A stretch of 64,000 bases of DNA from Orbilia blumenaviensis (lineage: Eukaryota; Ascomycota; Orbiliomycetes; Orbiliales; Orbiliaceae). Shown one piece after another: positions 37,252-51,200 of this stretch; position 1 is the stretch's first letter; every line of letters starts with the position of its first letter. The stretch is from contig JAVHNS010000014.1 in NCBI GenBank assembly GCA_036872755.1, forward strand, positions 1,054,001 through 1,118,000, in the 5' to 3' direction. Position numbers and translations under genes: made by a program. The notes beneath the pieces are model-generated. The model saw only the letters and a list, made by a program, of their open reading frames with translations. It was not told the origin of the DNA and ran no database searches.

Positions 37252-40200
37252 ACTAGTCTGACATCGTTGTTTTTTAATTTTTTTTTATAATTTTTATTTT
37301 TTTATTTCTCCCTTGAGATAATAAAGACTTTCATCCTCGTTCCGTCACTGCAATCCACTCTCACTCTCCACTGTTCACACAAATCCAATCGCTGCACGAG
37401 CCGAGCCAGTCAAAAGCATTGAAGGAAAAAAGGGTACGCGCAGCTTGACCTCATCGCATACCTGCAGCAAAGCAAGCAGGCATATTTACAATTCTTCATT
37501 AGGCGAAATTTCTAGTCCCGGCATTCACCCACAAAAAGCCTGTCGCTCGTCCTCTTCCTCTTCGCTCGTGCATCCAATCGTCTTGCGATTCTTGCCTATC
37601 TACTACCGATCCAGTCATAGACAAGAGAATCCACCTTCGCTACCAGTACCTATCCTACTCTCGACATCAAGAGCTCCGGCGTCTAAAAGTTCTATTTCAT
37701 TTTTATTTTCATTATTTCTATTTTATTGAAACTCCATCGAGTCGTAAAAAAAAGTCTTCGTACGACTTGACATCACACAAGTCTACTGTTAAGCCTCATC
37801 AATCCCATCGCACAACGAGCTCATAGAACGGAAGGAAGCCAAAAAAAGCCCCTTTAGCGAAAGGAAGCTATCTTTTTTTTCGCACACTTTTCCCCCTCCA
37901 TCGCATCGCTCTTAAGCTCGTGCAGCAGGACGCATTTACCCCATCACAAGACTTCGGGGCTCCACGAATCGGGTATTTTGGGCAGCAAGCAACGAGCACG
38001 TACCAGCTCGCAGCAAAAAACGGCGGTCTGAATCAGCGATAACGAAACGGCCATTATACGACGCGTAACGAATCCACGGTCTCGACCATCTCGGACTCGA
38101 CGTTGGTGTATTTTTTAGTCTCTGATTCAGGCGCACATAAAGGCAGAGAACAAAAGAAAAAAAAAGGGAGGAGCTAGAAAGGAAAGAGAAAAGAAAGAAA
38201 AAGTTATATATATACACTCGCCACGCTACCCTTTTGGATCACAAAAAAGGCTCAGCTTCGGAATTCTCAGGACGGGTAGACCATAGAATTCACGGCCGGA
38301 TTGAAATAGAAATCGAAAAAGTTCCGACGAAAGTCCAGGACAAGCGAAGACGAAAAAGGGATCTCGAACTGAACTGACTGACTAAACTGACTGTCCGAAA
38401 GGAAAACGAGAAAAAGAGGAACAATCTAGGAAGACTATTTTTACACCTGCTGCTACTCGCCGTTTTTTTTCTATTTTTCTATTTTTTTTTTTTATTATTA
38501 TTTTTTTTTTTTTGTGTCAAGGTCCAGGATTCAACGAAACAACCTTGGAGGTGAACCAGCTGTCTTTGCTAAACAAGGTAAGCAGAAGCCGACGGGCTGT
38601 GACGACAATGATGACAATGCTTTAGTTCTGTGGCCGTTTTCACATCTCAAGCATGGCGCGGCGGTCTCGATATCCTCAACCAGCTAGCAGCAATTGAGGA
38701 TGACGATGATGGCTAGTGAGTGCCTGTTGAGAATGACCTCGTGGAAGAGCCCTGGTTGTGCGCTGGCGGATGCGTGATGAGCTGGCGCCCGGGGACCCAA
38801 AACGGGACCAAAAATTTTTCATGCAGCTCAAGCGCAAGCACAGCAACCGGGCTAGCTCAGGCTGGGCCTTTTTCCCTTTTCCTCACTCTACGGCACTACT
38901 ACCTAAGTGACTACCACCACCACTTCCCACCACCACTTCAACACAAGGCGGAGCAGAGTGCCAGCCGAACAACTCAGACGACCCTCCTCCCAAAAACCCA
39001 GATACCCACCCATCCACATTTTTACATTTACCTTAACATCCATATCCATATCCATATCCATTCTTTCCTCTTGCTGCCCCCATCACGCCGCTCCTGCATA
39101 ATAAACTCTTATACCCTTTCGCGTTCGTTCTATTTGTTCTGTCCTGTTCCGTTCTACTGCGTTTGCTCAACTTGTACCTACTACTTTTCCACTAACCCTG
39201 CATCCCACAGGCATCGATATTTACCCTGAACTATCAAACATATTCCGTCGCTACTACGCTACAACAAGGTAAGAGCATGAGCATATCGCTTGCTTGCTTC
39301 GATGCGCCAGCATCTGCGAGCCAGCTGTACCCCAATCGTTCCGTTCTCGGCCTTTCCCCCATTTTGTTTCTTTTCTTCTTTTCCGTTGTTTACTCTTTTT
39401 TCCTCTATTCTTCTTCTTTTTTTTTTTTTTTTTTCTTCTTCTCGCATATAATGATCTGGTTGATTTTCTACGACAATCATCCGAAGGGCCCATCGTCATC
39501 ATCGCATGAACCCAAATCTGGCAAGGGTACCATTGACAGTTCCACTCTGGCCCAGCCCGCTTGAAGCAGTATCAAAAGCCAGTGCAGCCATTGCTTGCAT
39601 TTCACCGCCTGTCGAGTAACCCTCTGTGTTTTTTCCCTCCAGACAGAAACGAGATTTGCTGCTCGGGCACGGTGGAACTCCAGTGCGGCCCTTGTCACAC
39701 CGCTCCAATATCTTTGGGCGAAATACCTATTTGCCTTTGATTTTCGATCAAGGCGACTAAATATTAAGACTAGAAGGAAACCTTCGCAGGGGTCCATCTT
39801 GTCGTTCCGCCCGTTGACTGGCTACCGTTCTTTCTGAGCACACAAATCAGAATCTCCCCAGGACTTCGGTTCTCCTCCTATCGGTTCAAGGAGCTAGGTC
39901 CCACGTTGGGGGCACCCAGAACGCTAGTGCCTGCATCACGCACTGGAAAAAGTAAAGGGTACATTTAGGGACCTCCCGCACTTGCCTGGTCGTCATCTGC
40001 ATATCTGCTGTATTGAACTCCCCACTCCACCCGGCACTAGCTGTTGGTGTGCTACCAATTTCACAAAAGGCCTTCACTTTTTCAGCGTATCATCATCATC
40101 ATTATTTTCATCATCTGCATTGCTTTTCGAACCTTCTATCAGTTTATGCTTCGTCACGAACATCCCGTCCTTCCCTTTCCCCTAAAAAACATCACATACG

Positions 40201-41114
40201 TCCCAGAGATTTCACAGACGCCTGCATCTGCATCGCTGCCGTCGATCCTGCTAGAACATAACCAACTTAGTCTCTCTTCGATATTGACTATCTTGTTGGC
40301 AGAAGCTATTCCTTTTCCCTGGTGGCCAACTCATACACGTCAAGCCGCGGGTCAGCTGAATCCGCATACCTGGCTCATATACGTTTCAAAACCGGCCTGT
40401 TCTCTTGTATACAAGAGAGGCGGACCCGGGAAGACGTCTGCTTGTAGAAACACACCTGCGTTTCGAAAGCAATCCCGAGATCTCTCAGACGAGTGGTACA
40501 TCCTCCCAGTTGACTGGTCTCTCTCTCTCTCTCTCTAATCCATACAAGAAAAAAATAAATAACCTGGGCCCCGGTTACAAAGCTACAAGAACATTAAAGC
40601 ACCCTTAGACTTTTCGTTTAAACGAGGGGCTAAGCAGTTTAATCTTGAAGGCTTGCCTATCCAGCCCTTTGACTTTGTGGACTTTTGCCAATTATTGCAC
40701 GATTGGCGATAAGAGAGAGTCAGTAAACCAGTAAGAACCTCGTCCTTAGAGTCTCACGTCCTCCTGGTCTTCTCTTGTTACTGGACTACGCCGTCCCACC
40801 TTAGCAAGGTACTCCGTTATTAGTCTGAGACAGCTATTTCATTTGTAAGTTTTCTATTAGAAGGCTTCGACTTATTGCTTGCTACATACACTGCAAAGCC
40901 CCCCTCCTCTTCGCGCTACTAAAGGTAAAACGGTTCCGGGCTAACGAATGGTCGCCACTCCTCTCTCTTCTGATTCAGCTCATAGGACTTAATACCATCT
41001 GATCACGCCGGAGCGAAACGATCAGCAAGTAACAAGACGAAGGCTCATCAAAAGTCTCCCGAAGGATACCATCGGAAGACTTGTAGTGACCCTTCGTCTG
41101 CTCATAAAAAGTTG

Positions 41115-41301
41115 GTACGTCTCAAACTTATCCGCATGACTTTGATATCTTTCCCATATTGTTATGTCTTGGATGTTGCGCTATCGGCTTTTGTTTTCAT
41201 AAAATACAACCTCCCGCTTTTCTGGCACCACCAGATCCTGCAGCGTACATATAAACTTGGCCAACAAACAACTGACTCCGAATTTGCTATATCTTCTACA
41301 G
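41115..41301 (+). other. candidate 5' UTR intron of HAP2
   Basis: GTACGT at 41115 is a strong fungal donor and CTACAG ends at 41301. A CTGAC branch-like element lies about 30 bases before the acceptor, and the HAP2 ATG follows 22 bases downstream of the acceptor. The 187-nt length suits this genome. Confidence 0.55.
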
Positions 41302-41323
41302 GTATAGCTTTCCGTAACTCCTT

Positions 41324-42529
41324 ATGGATTACGCTCAGCCCTTCCATCCACAGCAGGTCCCGGGTCAACAACATCACGGCAATAGTCAACCTCAGAGCGC
41401 AGGCTTTCCATCCTCCTCTCAACTGTCTTCTTCCACCATCACTTCTCCTCAATCAGCAACTCATCCTTCTCACCAACAATCACCAGTTATCCCATCACAT
41501 TCCAACATGCTTTCCCACCAGCAGTCTTATCATCCCGCCCCTCACCAGTATGCCGCAGCACTGGCAGCTGCTACTGGTTCCGGTGGTTACCCATCATATA
41601 TGCCTTCCGAAAACCAGATGCAAAACCAAATGGGGAAGCCTTCTGGTGCTCCAAGAGCCGGTGGTGCTAAGGTAGTAAAGCAAGAACGTGCCGCACAGGT
41701 TCAGAGATCCCCTCAGACTATGACAGGAGCACAACCACCATCTGGCCCACCTATGGCTAACATGCAGCCACAAAACCAGTCTCCTGTAACAGCACAGCGA
41801 CCTGCTGGCCCAGTTGGAAGGAGAATGTCAACCCAACAGTCTCCGACTATTCCAACCAACCCAATGCAAGGACGTCTCTCAATGTCTGCCCAAGGCCAAC
41901 CTCCTATGTCACAGATGATCCAGCATCAACAGATGCAGGCCCCTCCTCCTCCTCCAATGCAACAAGTTCCCCCACAGGCTCCACCAGAACTTGCCCCGGC
42001 AGAAGATGCTCCTCTATATGTCAATGCAAAGCAGTTCCACAGGATCTTGAAGAGACGAATTGCAAGGCAGAAACTTGACGAGCAGCTCAGGCTGACATCT
42101 AAGGGACGTAAGCCTTATCTTCACGAGTCTAGACACAACCACGCTATGCGGAGACCTAGAGGACCCGGAGGAAGGTTCTTGACAGCTGATGAAGTCGCCG
42201 AGATTGAACGAAAGAAGAAGGAGGAAGCTGGTGGCGAGCTTATCGGCGAGGATGATGCCCCTGCCCCGAAGGACAAGCGCAAGGATAGCCACCCGGCCTC
42301 AACACCCGTTCGACCGCCAACAAACCCCGCTGCACCGGCTTCGTTGAAGAGAAAGGCCGGAGACGGTGGAGAGGGTGGTTCTGCAAAGAAGTCCAAGGCA
42401 GGGTCTGGAGCTGCTGTCGAACGCAAGATCGCGAATCTCCCAAAGAGAGCCCCACAGGCACCCCAACCAGCCCCGACTTATGAAAGCGAAGGCTCTCATG
42501 ATGATGTCGACGATGGCGATGATGATTGA
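41324..42529 (+). CDS. HAP2: CCAAT-binding transcription factor subunit HAP2 / NF-YA
   Basis: A single coding exon of 401 residues starts [11 protein letters not shown]. The NF-YA core lies at residues 230-287: [19 protein letters not shown] is the helix that binds the HAP3-HAP5 histone-fold pair, followed by a linker and [19 protein letters not shown] with GGRFLT, the CCAAT-recognising segment. The first 200 residues are Gln/Pro/Ser-rich and disordered, as in NF-YA activators. The C-terminus is Lys-rich then acidic (ends [14 protein letters not shown]). In filamentous fungi (HapB) the complex controls respiration, nitrogen, iron-linked and secondary metabolism genes from the nucleus. It is isolated by kilobases of non-coding DNA on both sides. 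Confidence 0.97.
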   Translation: MDYAQPFHPQQVPGQQHHGNSQPQSAGFPSSSQLSSSTITSPQSATHPSHQQSPVIPSHSNMLSHQQSYHPAPHQYAAALAAATGSGGYPSYMPSENQMQNQMGKPSGAPRAGGAKVVKQERAAQVQRSPQTMTGAQPPSGPPMANMQPQNQSPVTAQRPAGPVGRRMSTQQSPTIPTNPMQGRLSMSAQGQPPMSQMIQHQQMQAPPPPPMQQVPPQAPPELAPAEDAPLYVNAKQFHRILKRRIARQKLDEQLRLTSKGRKPYLHESRHNHAMRRPRGPGGRFLTADEVAEIERKKKEEAGGELIGEDDAPAPKDKRKDSHPASTPVRPPTNPAAPASLKRKAGDGGEGGSAKKSKAGSGAAVERKIANLPKRAPQAPQPAPTYESEGSHDDVDDGDDD

Positions 42530-45200
42530 CGGTCACTAGAGACTCTTACTCTATCCAATCGTAAGAACTCTAGTTCGTGAGTTCCAGCAAACACTCTACA
42601 TTCGTTGCCTGCGACTACAGCTGTTCGAGTCTCTAATACATCAGATCTAACCCAAATATACCAACTACTTCCTCTCATAAACAAATAACTCCTAACTCAT
42701 CCTTTCATTATACAATATTTCCTTTTATTTTATTATATCAACTTTCTTGTTTTATGATATTTCACGAAATTACGATTCCTTGGATCGAAGTCCCGGATTT
42801 TCCAACCGACCGAGACCCAAATATCACGACGACCAAAATTTCCTTTGCATCATCCTACACAAAAAAGAACAGCCGCCCGTCGCAACCCCAAAAAAAAACA
42901 TGTTGGTCCATTTTCTTCATCATTTCCTAGAGACTACACCATCCGTGCCTTTGCACACTCTCCTCTGTGGATTCTCTACAATTCCTTCAACTATACTTCC
43001 TACACATCTTATCACACATGGTTTGGAGATCTAGTCCTAGCTGGTCATCTACCGTGATTCTTACTCTTCTACCGGTAAATACATTCTTCGGGGAGAATAT
43101 AAACAAGAAGGGGATGAGATAACTTTTTTTGGTTTATTCTTCGTTTCAGCATAGCATGGATTAACTGGGTACTCTTGAATTTATTGATTTACTTGTCCGA
43201 GCTCTACAGATGTTTATTTATGTTATTTCGAGTTTTGTGGGATACTTTCTGTGATTGTATTTCTGCTTTCCGTTTAGTCTTTGCTGCCTTTTCCTTTCTT
43301 CTTTTTTGTTACTGGAATAGCATCTGCCAGCGTGTTTTTTTTTTTTTGTTCTCTAGCTCCTCCTATTCTTCCTTTTCCTTCCGTGATAACAATTTCCTTT
43401 TGCTGGGAAAACAAATCTTCACTCTGGAATCTGTGCTTCAAGTTCTCGTTCTCGACCCTTTACTGACTCTTCTGCTCCCGCTTTCTTGCGATTCTGGGAG
43501 GTATTTTCAAAGCGTGGCCTTTTGATATTTCCTTAAGTCATTTTTCTTTTTCTTTCTTTGTGTATTATTTTCCTTACTATAACAACATTATCCCACTGAT
43601 CTACTACCCGGATACAGGAAGGAAATCAGAATCAGGGGTCATGTACAAATTTCTTGGGTTTATCCTGCTTTTTTTGAGCCTCATTCCACCATATTACCCT
43701 ACTGATTGTAATATCAGACCGTTGTTCAACTCCCACTCGAAGGAGGGGAGGGTGGCATGGTCACATATTCTTTGGCATCGGGGTATATCCGTGTCTGGTA
43801 TAAAATCTAGGGAAAACATTTCTTATCATTTACTAGTATTTACTCATATTTTCGGTTTCTATTGGAGGGCATGGCAGGGTAACTTTTGATGTACTGGGTT
43901 TAATACGCTTCCATTTTGCTAAAGTATCATATACACCGGGCGGCCTCGTGGTTCATTGTTTCTTTCCTTTGTAATTTGTTTTATGATTTCCTGCAACTTG
44001 GTTTATCAATTTTGCTATCTGGTATTATTACCTTATTTACCTACAGCCATTTCCCCTGTTGAATATCCTACACCACTTATACCACTACTCTCATACTTTT
44101 CAACATCATTATCTCAAGTGAACAGAATCTCCTGCAGCATACTCCTCCCATTGATTCAATGCCTGTTTTGCATATGCGGCAAGGTCTTTGACGTTTCATA
44201 CCATGATATCAATGCTGTATGCGTTATCTAAATCATTTTGGGACGCCCAGGCCGTCAATAGACGTGTTATGTTCCCGTCGTGATATGTGGATACTCCGTC
44301 AACTAGATTTATCAAGATAGTCTATAGCACTGTTGAATTATAAAACGCTCATGCAGTTGCATGCAAGGCTGTCAAAACTGGATCTTAAATGTTCCTATAT
44401 CCCGGTGCTTGGACAGACTGAGACACATGACATATACGTGACTGGCCTTGCAAGCAGGAGCGGCGAGTTCTATACCAATACCGTCGAGACACGAATACAA
44501 AACAAACACGTTTATTATTATTATTATATCATACATGATGAATTTCTTGCTCTATGTATAATCGAGGCAAGGGAAAATTTTCATACACGACATGTTAGAG
44601 CTTTGTTGGAATTTTGAAGACGATGATGATGGTGGTGGTGGCGGGTGAACTGTTATGTTTTTTTTCCACTTTGGATGTTTATATTTCGGATTTTCTATAT
44701 TGGGAATTCAAGGATGGTGGGATGTACATGTAGAAGGTACTGGCTAATCATGGCTGGTAAGGCGGGCCAGCTGCACTATGTGGGATGTATACTATATGTA
44801 CATATGTAGGGTACATACGGGCTCACAGGAAGCGAACGAGTAAGAGATCCTGTATATGAGACTACCCTATTTACTTTTTGGCTAATCCAGAGGTTTTAGA
44901 AAGTACGTACCTGTACATGGCTACTGGCTGCGAGTGCGGGAAGGGGGGAGATTAGTGTCTTCTAAAATGTGGGTAGAGTAAAGATCCCTGCCATCTTTTT
45001 TTTGAGGACCCAGCCGGATGAGAGAGGGATTGCTGGGAGTCGTATCGGTTGTGTGGGGCGGCGAGAGGTTGAGTGGGTGGTTGCTATCATCTGACTGGTG
45101 ATAGGATCTAGAACCACTCGGATTGCTGAGTGACAAATATGAAGAGTCAAAAAAATCGGTGGGCGATGGCCTGTATGGGGTGGTGTATTGTGGGGGGGTG
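42530..45200. other. HAP2 downstream region
   Basis: About 2.7 kb of T-rich plus-strand sequence with several T-runs (for example 43326-43338), turning more mixed after 44.3 kb. The proximal part should be the HAP2 3' UTR. Frames of up to 116 codons are Phe/Ser/Leu-rich by-products of T-rich sequence and are not taken as genes. Confidence 0.45.
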
Positions 45201-48200
45201 TGGATGTTGTTTCGACTCTAGAGAGGGAGGCCTAACAACGATGGGATCGGGCTGGCCGGCCGGGGACGGTGAGTGGGTATAAACAGCCACGGCGGGTGAG
45301 ATGGGAAGATACGCCTATCGTCGGCGCTATGGTATGGGTCCAATTATTTTCCCCGGGTTCTACATTGATGGACGTTCTAGGACGTCCTTCCGGTTGTTAT
45401 CCTGTCGACCCGTCGAAGGCTATTGATATTCCAACAACGTCTACAAAGTAGGAAATGTTAAATTTAACCCACGGCTCGGGATCAAGAAGGATGACCAGCG
45501 TCTAGGACATATTACTCTTTTGTTCTTCGTTCTGTTACGGCTCGACACAGCACCCTGTACAACTCTGCATCTGGCCAGTTGGCAGGGGGCTAGCAGTGCT
45601 TGAACCAATGATATCGAGCATGCTGGCTGGAGATGCATTAGGTGACATGTCTCGCTTTTTTGCTGACTCTCTCGTCGAAGGTTCCGCGGTACCGGGAAAC
45701 GGGTGGACGGGTGGGAGCATATGTCATATGATAAATTGGCTACACAATAGAAAGTTGAGACGATGCTGTCGGCATTCTCTTGAAGTTTGTGATCTCTAGA
45801 TATCGATAATACAATATTTTTCAGCCACGAAGCTAAGCTAAACATAATTGAGAAATTCTGTGGAAACTACAGGTGGATTTCTCCGGTCCGCAGGTATTCG
45901 ACCGGTCGCGCCCCCCACAGGTACGACAATCCATTCACCACGTATCAATTCAGGCAAAAAAAGCTCTTCTGAAGCGAAGTTTCTGCACGATAGACCAATC
46001 GCTTATAGCGTTTTCGTAGAGTGTGAGCTCTAGCTCGTCATTGGAGTTTCTCCCGACCAATGAGTTTATAGAAATTTCGTTAGCAGTTATCCACAATTAA
46101 CTACAAGTGATTAGTGTGGTAAAACGTTGTTGGGCACTAAAAATGCAACACGGCTTGCGCAAATCTTGGGAAAAGAAAACTCAACGTTGGGTAGATTAGG
46201 ACGATTATGTCTAAGGCAAAACAGTTTAGGGTCAGTCTTGTGTATCCTAATCCATCCTTTAGGATGTGATATTATCTCCAGGGAGGGAATTTAATCCAAC
46301 TAGGATCTTCATTTAGCTTAGTGGTGATTGCTAATGTTGTGTAATTTAACTGATATCTTCAGCTTGTGTAAGGTAGGAATTCGGTAGGTTAAGACTATGC
46401 AATGCAAGGTAACAGTTATACGTAAGGTCGGGGCAGTAAGTGAAAACAGATGCAGGTAAAGTTTTCAATTTGCGGTTGAGATATTCGAAGTATTAGCATC
46501 GGGGTTCGTTGTCTAGTGTGGCTTTGTTTCGGTGCCCTTGTAGCGGAGGAAGTAGGTACAAGTTGAACCCACTACCCCGATTAACGGATATTGCCGTTAT
46601 TAAAGGTTTGGTGTAGCTCTAAATTAAACTGGTCTCTATATTTTTGATATAGAGAATGGATAGAATATGACATGACAACGGGTATCACAACCGCGCACTG
46701 CGGAATGAATTACAATAGGGCTACAAGCGGTTGGTTCTACCCACTGCTATTAAAAGTCCCTGACCATGAACTCAAGGTAGCTGTTTTGTAGATTATTGTG
46801 TCGAAAATACATATCGAATCAACTTGTGAGACCTTCCTTGAGAGCTAGTTTGGACAAAGATTTAAATCTATAGATTAGAGAGGAACACCCCGTCGCTAAA
46901 CTGCATCTCTTTCCTAAATATGTATAACCTTGAGTATATTTAGATTTAGTCTCGGTCCACCTAGATGTATGTGAACATTAATCAATTATAATATAGCTCT
47001 TTACCTGGATGTTTTAGCATGACTCGGATCACTGAATCATATTCGCTAAATGCAATGCCGGCCATACGCTTAACTAAACTCCTAGAGAATTCCCTTTAAT
47101 TCTATATCCACTTTTGTAAATTGCGATTCCATGCATAAGAAGTATTCTATTTAAGCTTGAAACTCAATTAAGGGGCTAGGTGCCTTGCAATAATAGCTGT
47201 CTTTGTGTGAGCCGGTGATAATGAGTAACCGCGTTAGCCTCGATATATTGAACACAGGCAAGGTTTTTAAGCTTGGACTGTTTTTTAATTGGCTTTGTGA
47301 TTCCTTGATATTTTGTTTGTAGCTTCTTTACCTTTGTTATAAGCTGAAAAGTACCTCTACAGCTTAAGTGAAGAAGTGACAATCTGAATGTGTCTACTAT
47401 TACACTCAACCTATAGAAATTGAGGATGCCTGTAAAGATCGAGGCTACATGCTTCAAAAATTTCTCAAAAATAGATCTCGAACTTAGTATCAAGGAACTT
47501 CTAGAAATAGGAAACGGGTTACTACATTCCGCAATTCGACTGAATTTCTAAGAAAGGAAATAAAATGGCGAGAAAGGGGGTGTGCAGAATGGGTACACGA
47601 AAGCGGAGGGCGGGCATGTGAACAATGCAGAACTGGATCCGAATTATCGTGAAAAGGCTAAATGACTAGGGTGATGCTGGGGCTTGTAGGTGGTCCAGTA
47701 TGTATGGTGCAGATGTGGTGTTATTTTTTAGGCTTACACGAGGACGGATGGGTGATGTTCATTTGAGTCGGCTTTTAGATGTTTGCAAGGTTTTGCGCTT
47801 TGGGAGTTAAAGGGAAAGTTTTCCAGTTACACTAAGCCAGCATGGGCATGACGAGGGGCTGCAACATTGATGAATTCGAATGGAATCGCGGAGATCGGGT
47901 TCTTTAGGATGGTGTTTCGGGAAGAGAGGGTCCGAATCGGGTTATTGGGGGCGACGCTAAAGAATATCTTACCAATGAAATATCAGCCATGATACCGAAG
48001 ACCCTGTCAGAGATGAAGTCGTCGACGTCACGTTTGATCACAATCATATGTTATACTATCGACGCATCTATAACACAAGTTCACGTGCATGTTGGCTATC
48101 GCGGGTTCCCGCTGGGTGCATGCCGAGATACTCAAATTATTGGGTCATTTAAAAATCACTCTATTTAGGTAAACGACGTCGCGACGTCCCATTGAACTTT

Positions 48201-51200
48201 CGGGTTACACAGACCCTTAAAGGGCCACTGGTACACTAAGCTACTACTAAGGCGCCGCGTTTGAGGTATTTTAAAGCCATAAAGGGAAGGAAGTTATGTC
48301 AACTGACTTTAAAATTTTTAATTAGATTCTGAGCTCGGGAACTCCCTAGCCGGGTTTTCAGAGGGTTCAATGGTAGCCTGATAGCAATATACGGGGTAGT
48401 CCGTGCCTTAGCCGCTCGTGTAATTCGCCTACCTGCCGGGTGTCCGGAGAACACAGGCTAAGCTATGGATTGAGCTCCCAATTCCTTGGAACCCATCTTG
48501 ACTCCAGATTCCCAATGGAAGGGGTTGACAGAGATGTATAACCGCGGAACCGGGGAAAGCACGGCTCACCGGCCGCGAAAAAACAATAAAATAAAGTAAA
48601 ATAAAGGGTCAGTTGACTTAAGGGTCATGATTGTGACATGACCTTGTTGCATTTTTGATGTGCTGTTCCGTGTTGTGATATGTGGATTTGTAAAGGCTAT
48701 AGACTGGGTGTGGTGTGACAATGCTACCAGTGATTACAATACAGTATTTTAGTATGGGGCTTTGATATCCACTTCGGTACGGTCAGCGGCTCACGGGGTG
48801 CGGGGAGGTTTTTAGAATCGGAAGGTGGGAACCGAATTATTCAATCCCAGGAACTGGAGAAATCCGAAAAGCCTTTCGGCCTGTGCCTAGCTATCGTTTT
48901 AGCCGTCGCCTTATAAGTTCGGCTTCGGAGTGACTCTCCGGATGTGGCCGTAACATGTAGTCGTTGAGAGGTGTGATTATATTGACTAAATCTTGGTTAT
49001 TCTTGGTAAGGTGATCTTGTGTCAGTTTCCAAACCCTGAGGCATTTTCAAGTTTTGACACGAGCGCCCTTCCCGAGGCATATACACGGGAGCAATATCGG
49101 GCTAATCTATCATCAAGTACCTGTTCATTGTTGTCCTTGCAAAATCTGAAGACATTTTTTCAGCCAAGCTGTCGTGTAACAAGATGCCGGCTGAATATCA
49201 TGCTGGTCAGCTATAAACTAGCGAGATTGGCGAGTTCTAATGGAAATCAGGATTTCCTGTCTTCAGCCTCTTTAGGTTACGGTGACGGTTATAGAATTCG
49301 GTATCACTGGAATTTCGAAAGCGATCCCGTGGATACTAGTATATCGAGATTTGGGGAGGTATAAGGGACTCCGACGAAACTAGGGGTACAGGAGAGTGGT
49401 TATTCCAGGCGTGATAACGGCTTGATTTTTCATTTCTGAGACTTTCGTAAGCTGCAGGTGCGGGATGGGGAGCTGCATATTTGAAGCGATATATCGTGAT
49501 TTGGGGTGCGTATGCATGCACGATGCAGATTTGATTCGGTTGATTAGGCTACTGGAGCCGTTTTATGCATATGCATGCGGGGAATATTCGAGCGAGCACA
49601 TCGGTAGTGCCATTGATGTCTTGTTTTGCTCTTTGAGTCAACATATTGCCACGAAAGCATAGTGTAGATAGCTTATTGCTTGAGAAGCGGCATTTCTGTG
49701 GATGGCCGTCGATGGGGATGTGAAAAGGATTCCTTAATGATAAAATTTGCATGAGGCTGCATATTTTCGAAAGCCAAGTCCATGTCGGCTTGAATCTAGA
49801 AATTCCTTATTTGTGGGAATTTTGGGAGCTTCTCGAGCCAATTAACCCCTTTACCTCTTCGCTCATGCTGGATTCACATCATACGATCTTGTAGCCTATG
49901 GGTCCAAGATAGCTCAGACATAACTCAAAAACATCGGTCGCGGCCGCAGTGACCCAGTGTCACAGGTGAAAAGACAAAACTGCCCTAAACCAGGCTTTTT
50001 TTTGACCGATATTATACTTCTACCACCGTTAAATTCCGGGGGTTAAAAGATATCCGTAATGGGAAAATCTACGATCGTGATATCAAGATACTTGGGCGTC
50101 TACGATTTATGTAAATGGCATGCGCATGTGGTGGACCAAATAGTTGACCTGTGCTTGGAGACCAATGATCTCGTGCTCAACGAATCGCCATGTGGGTTCA
50201 ATGATTTGCGCCCCTGTTTTTGGCATCCCTGCCCGCAGAACCCTTCGCTGTTCATAACCACGAGGTTCAAAACGTTTCCCGATTAAGTAAACTTGAGCGC
50301 CTATGGCCAATTTGAAGCCCGAAAGAATTCGCCGATTTCATATGACATACTAAGCAGGTATCATTAATATATCACGTTAACATATATATAATATACTATA
50401 ACAGATGGTCGCTATTAGCCAATATACCTTCCTTGTTTCAGTAGCTAACTTGAAATAATCATTACTCAGAGCTATTGCCAGCCAGAGAACCTAGGAGCTG
50501 TTATTACATGTAATTTATACACGTAAAGGAGGCGTTGACGTGTCTACTATACTTTCAGCCGTGCTCTCAGCATACCAACTAGAAGCGAAATAGTTGAGTT
50601 GGTCATGAAGCATTCTGTGATACGTATTTGCTACCACATATACACCTAAAAGCCTTTCGGTTTTGTCTCGTAAGCTTGCGGTCTACCCTCCAAATTCGCC
50701 AATTTAAAATGCACCGATTCAACAGTCAATTAAATTCAGATTCAAGATGACAAGTTTATTAGCTTTATGGTATTTGTACTACACGATATGTCCACTAGTA
50801 GAAGCTGCCTTGAATGCTCATGTGCGGTCGAAATTTAACAGCTAGCATAACACCGTATCTTCTCCTACAGTGCTGAGTATTATAGTCTCGCAGTCCACGT
50901 CATCAAACAAGCCAAGGTCCGAATTTACATGTCTAGATTTGCATAGCTTGGGGGACTTTGCATACAACGTTAAAAGGGTACTCTGGTTCGGGATTCCCTG
51001 GATCAATCCGATTGACCAAAATCGATCGACCATGCACTCCAAACCTAAAGAACCAACGGTTAGCTTTCTGCTGTGCTTCTCATAACTGATCGGCCAGTTA
51101 CTCAGTGCTATGCATAGTATGCAGACGTTGCAAACTGTTGGTATTCTTTCCACCTTCCATACGACGCTTTACCATGGAATACCGTATTAAGCTGGGTTTT

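Larger units (their letters stand above)
36781..41323 (+). promoter_or_regulatory. long pyrimidine-rich upstream and leader region of HAP2
   Basis: About 4.5 kb before the HAP2 start codon changes character from the DNA to its left. It is rich in plus-strand C/T tracts, CCATAT hexamer repeats, ATCT repeats (37116-37132), several long T-runs (37213-37248, 38462-38516, 39416-39434) and a CT run (40518-40536). Good donor-like sites occur at 38578 and 39269, both in the context ACAAG before GTAAG, and at 41115. A long 5' UTR with introns is therefore likely. The frames seen here are low-complexity and are not taken as genes. Confidence 0.45.

Noticed and set aside
38720..39229. 169-codon plus-strand frame in the HAP2 leader.
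   Set aside because: The translation is His/Tyr/Pro/Ser-rich sequence derived from simple repeats; it lies between likely UTR splice sites.
36954..39709. Five CCAAT boxes upstream of HAP2 (36954, 37385, 37574, 39332, 39705), suggesting autoregulation.
   Set aside because: About four are expected per strand in this length by chance, so there is no enrichment.
45441..45845. 134-codon ATG frame on the minus strand.
   Set aside because: A few frames of this length are expected in the gene-free tracts; no splice context, homology or codon pattern supports it.
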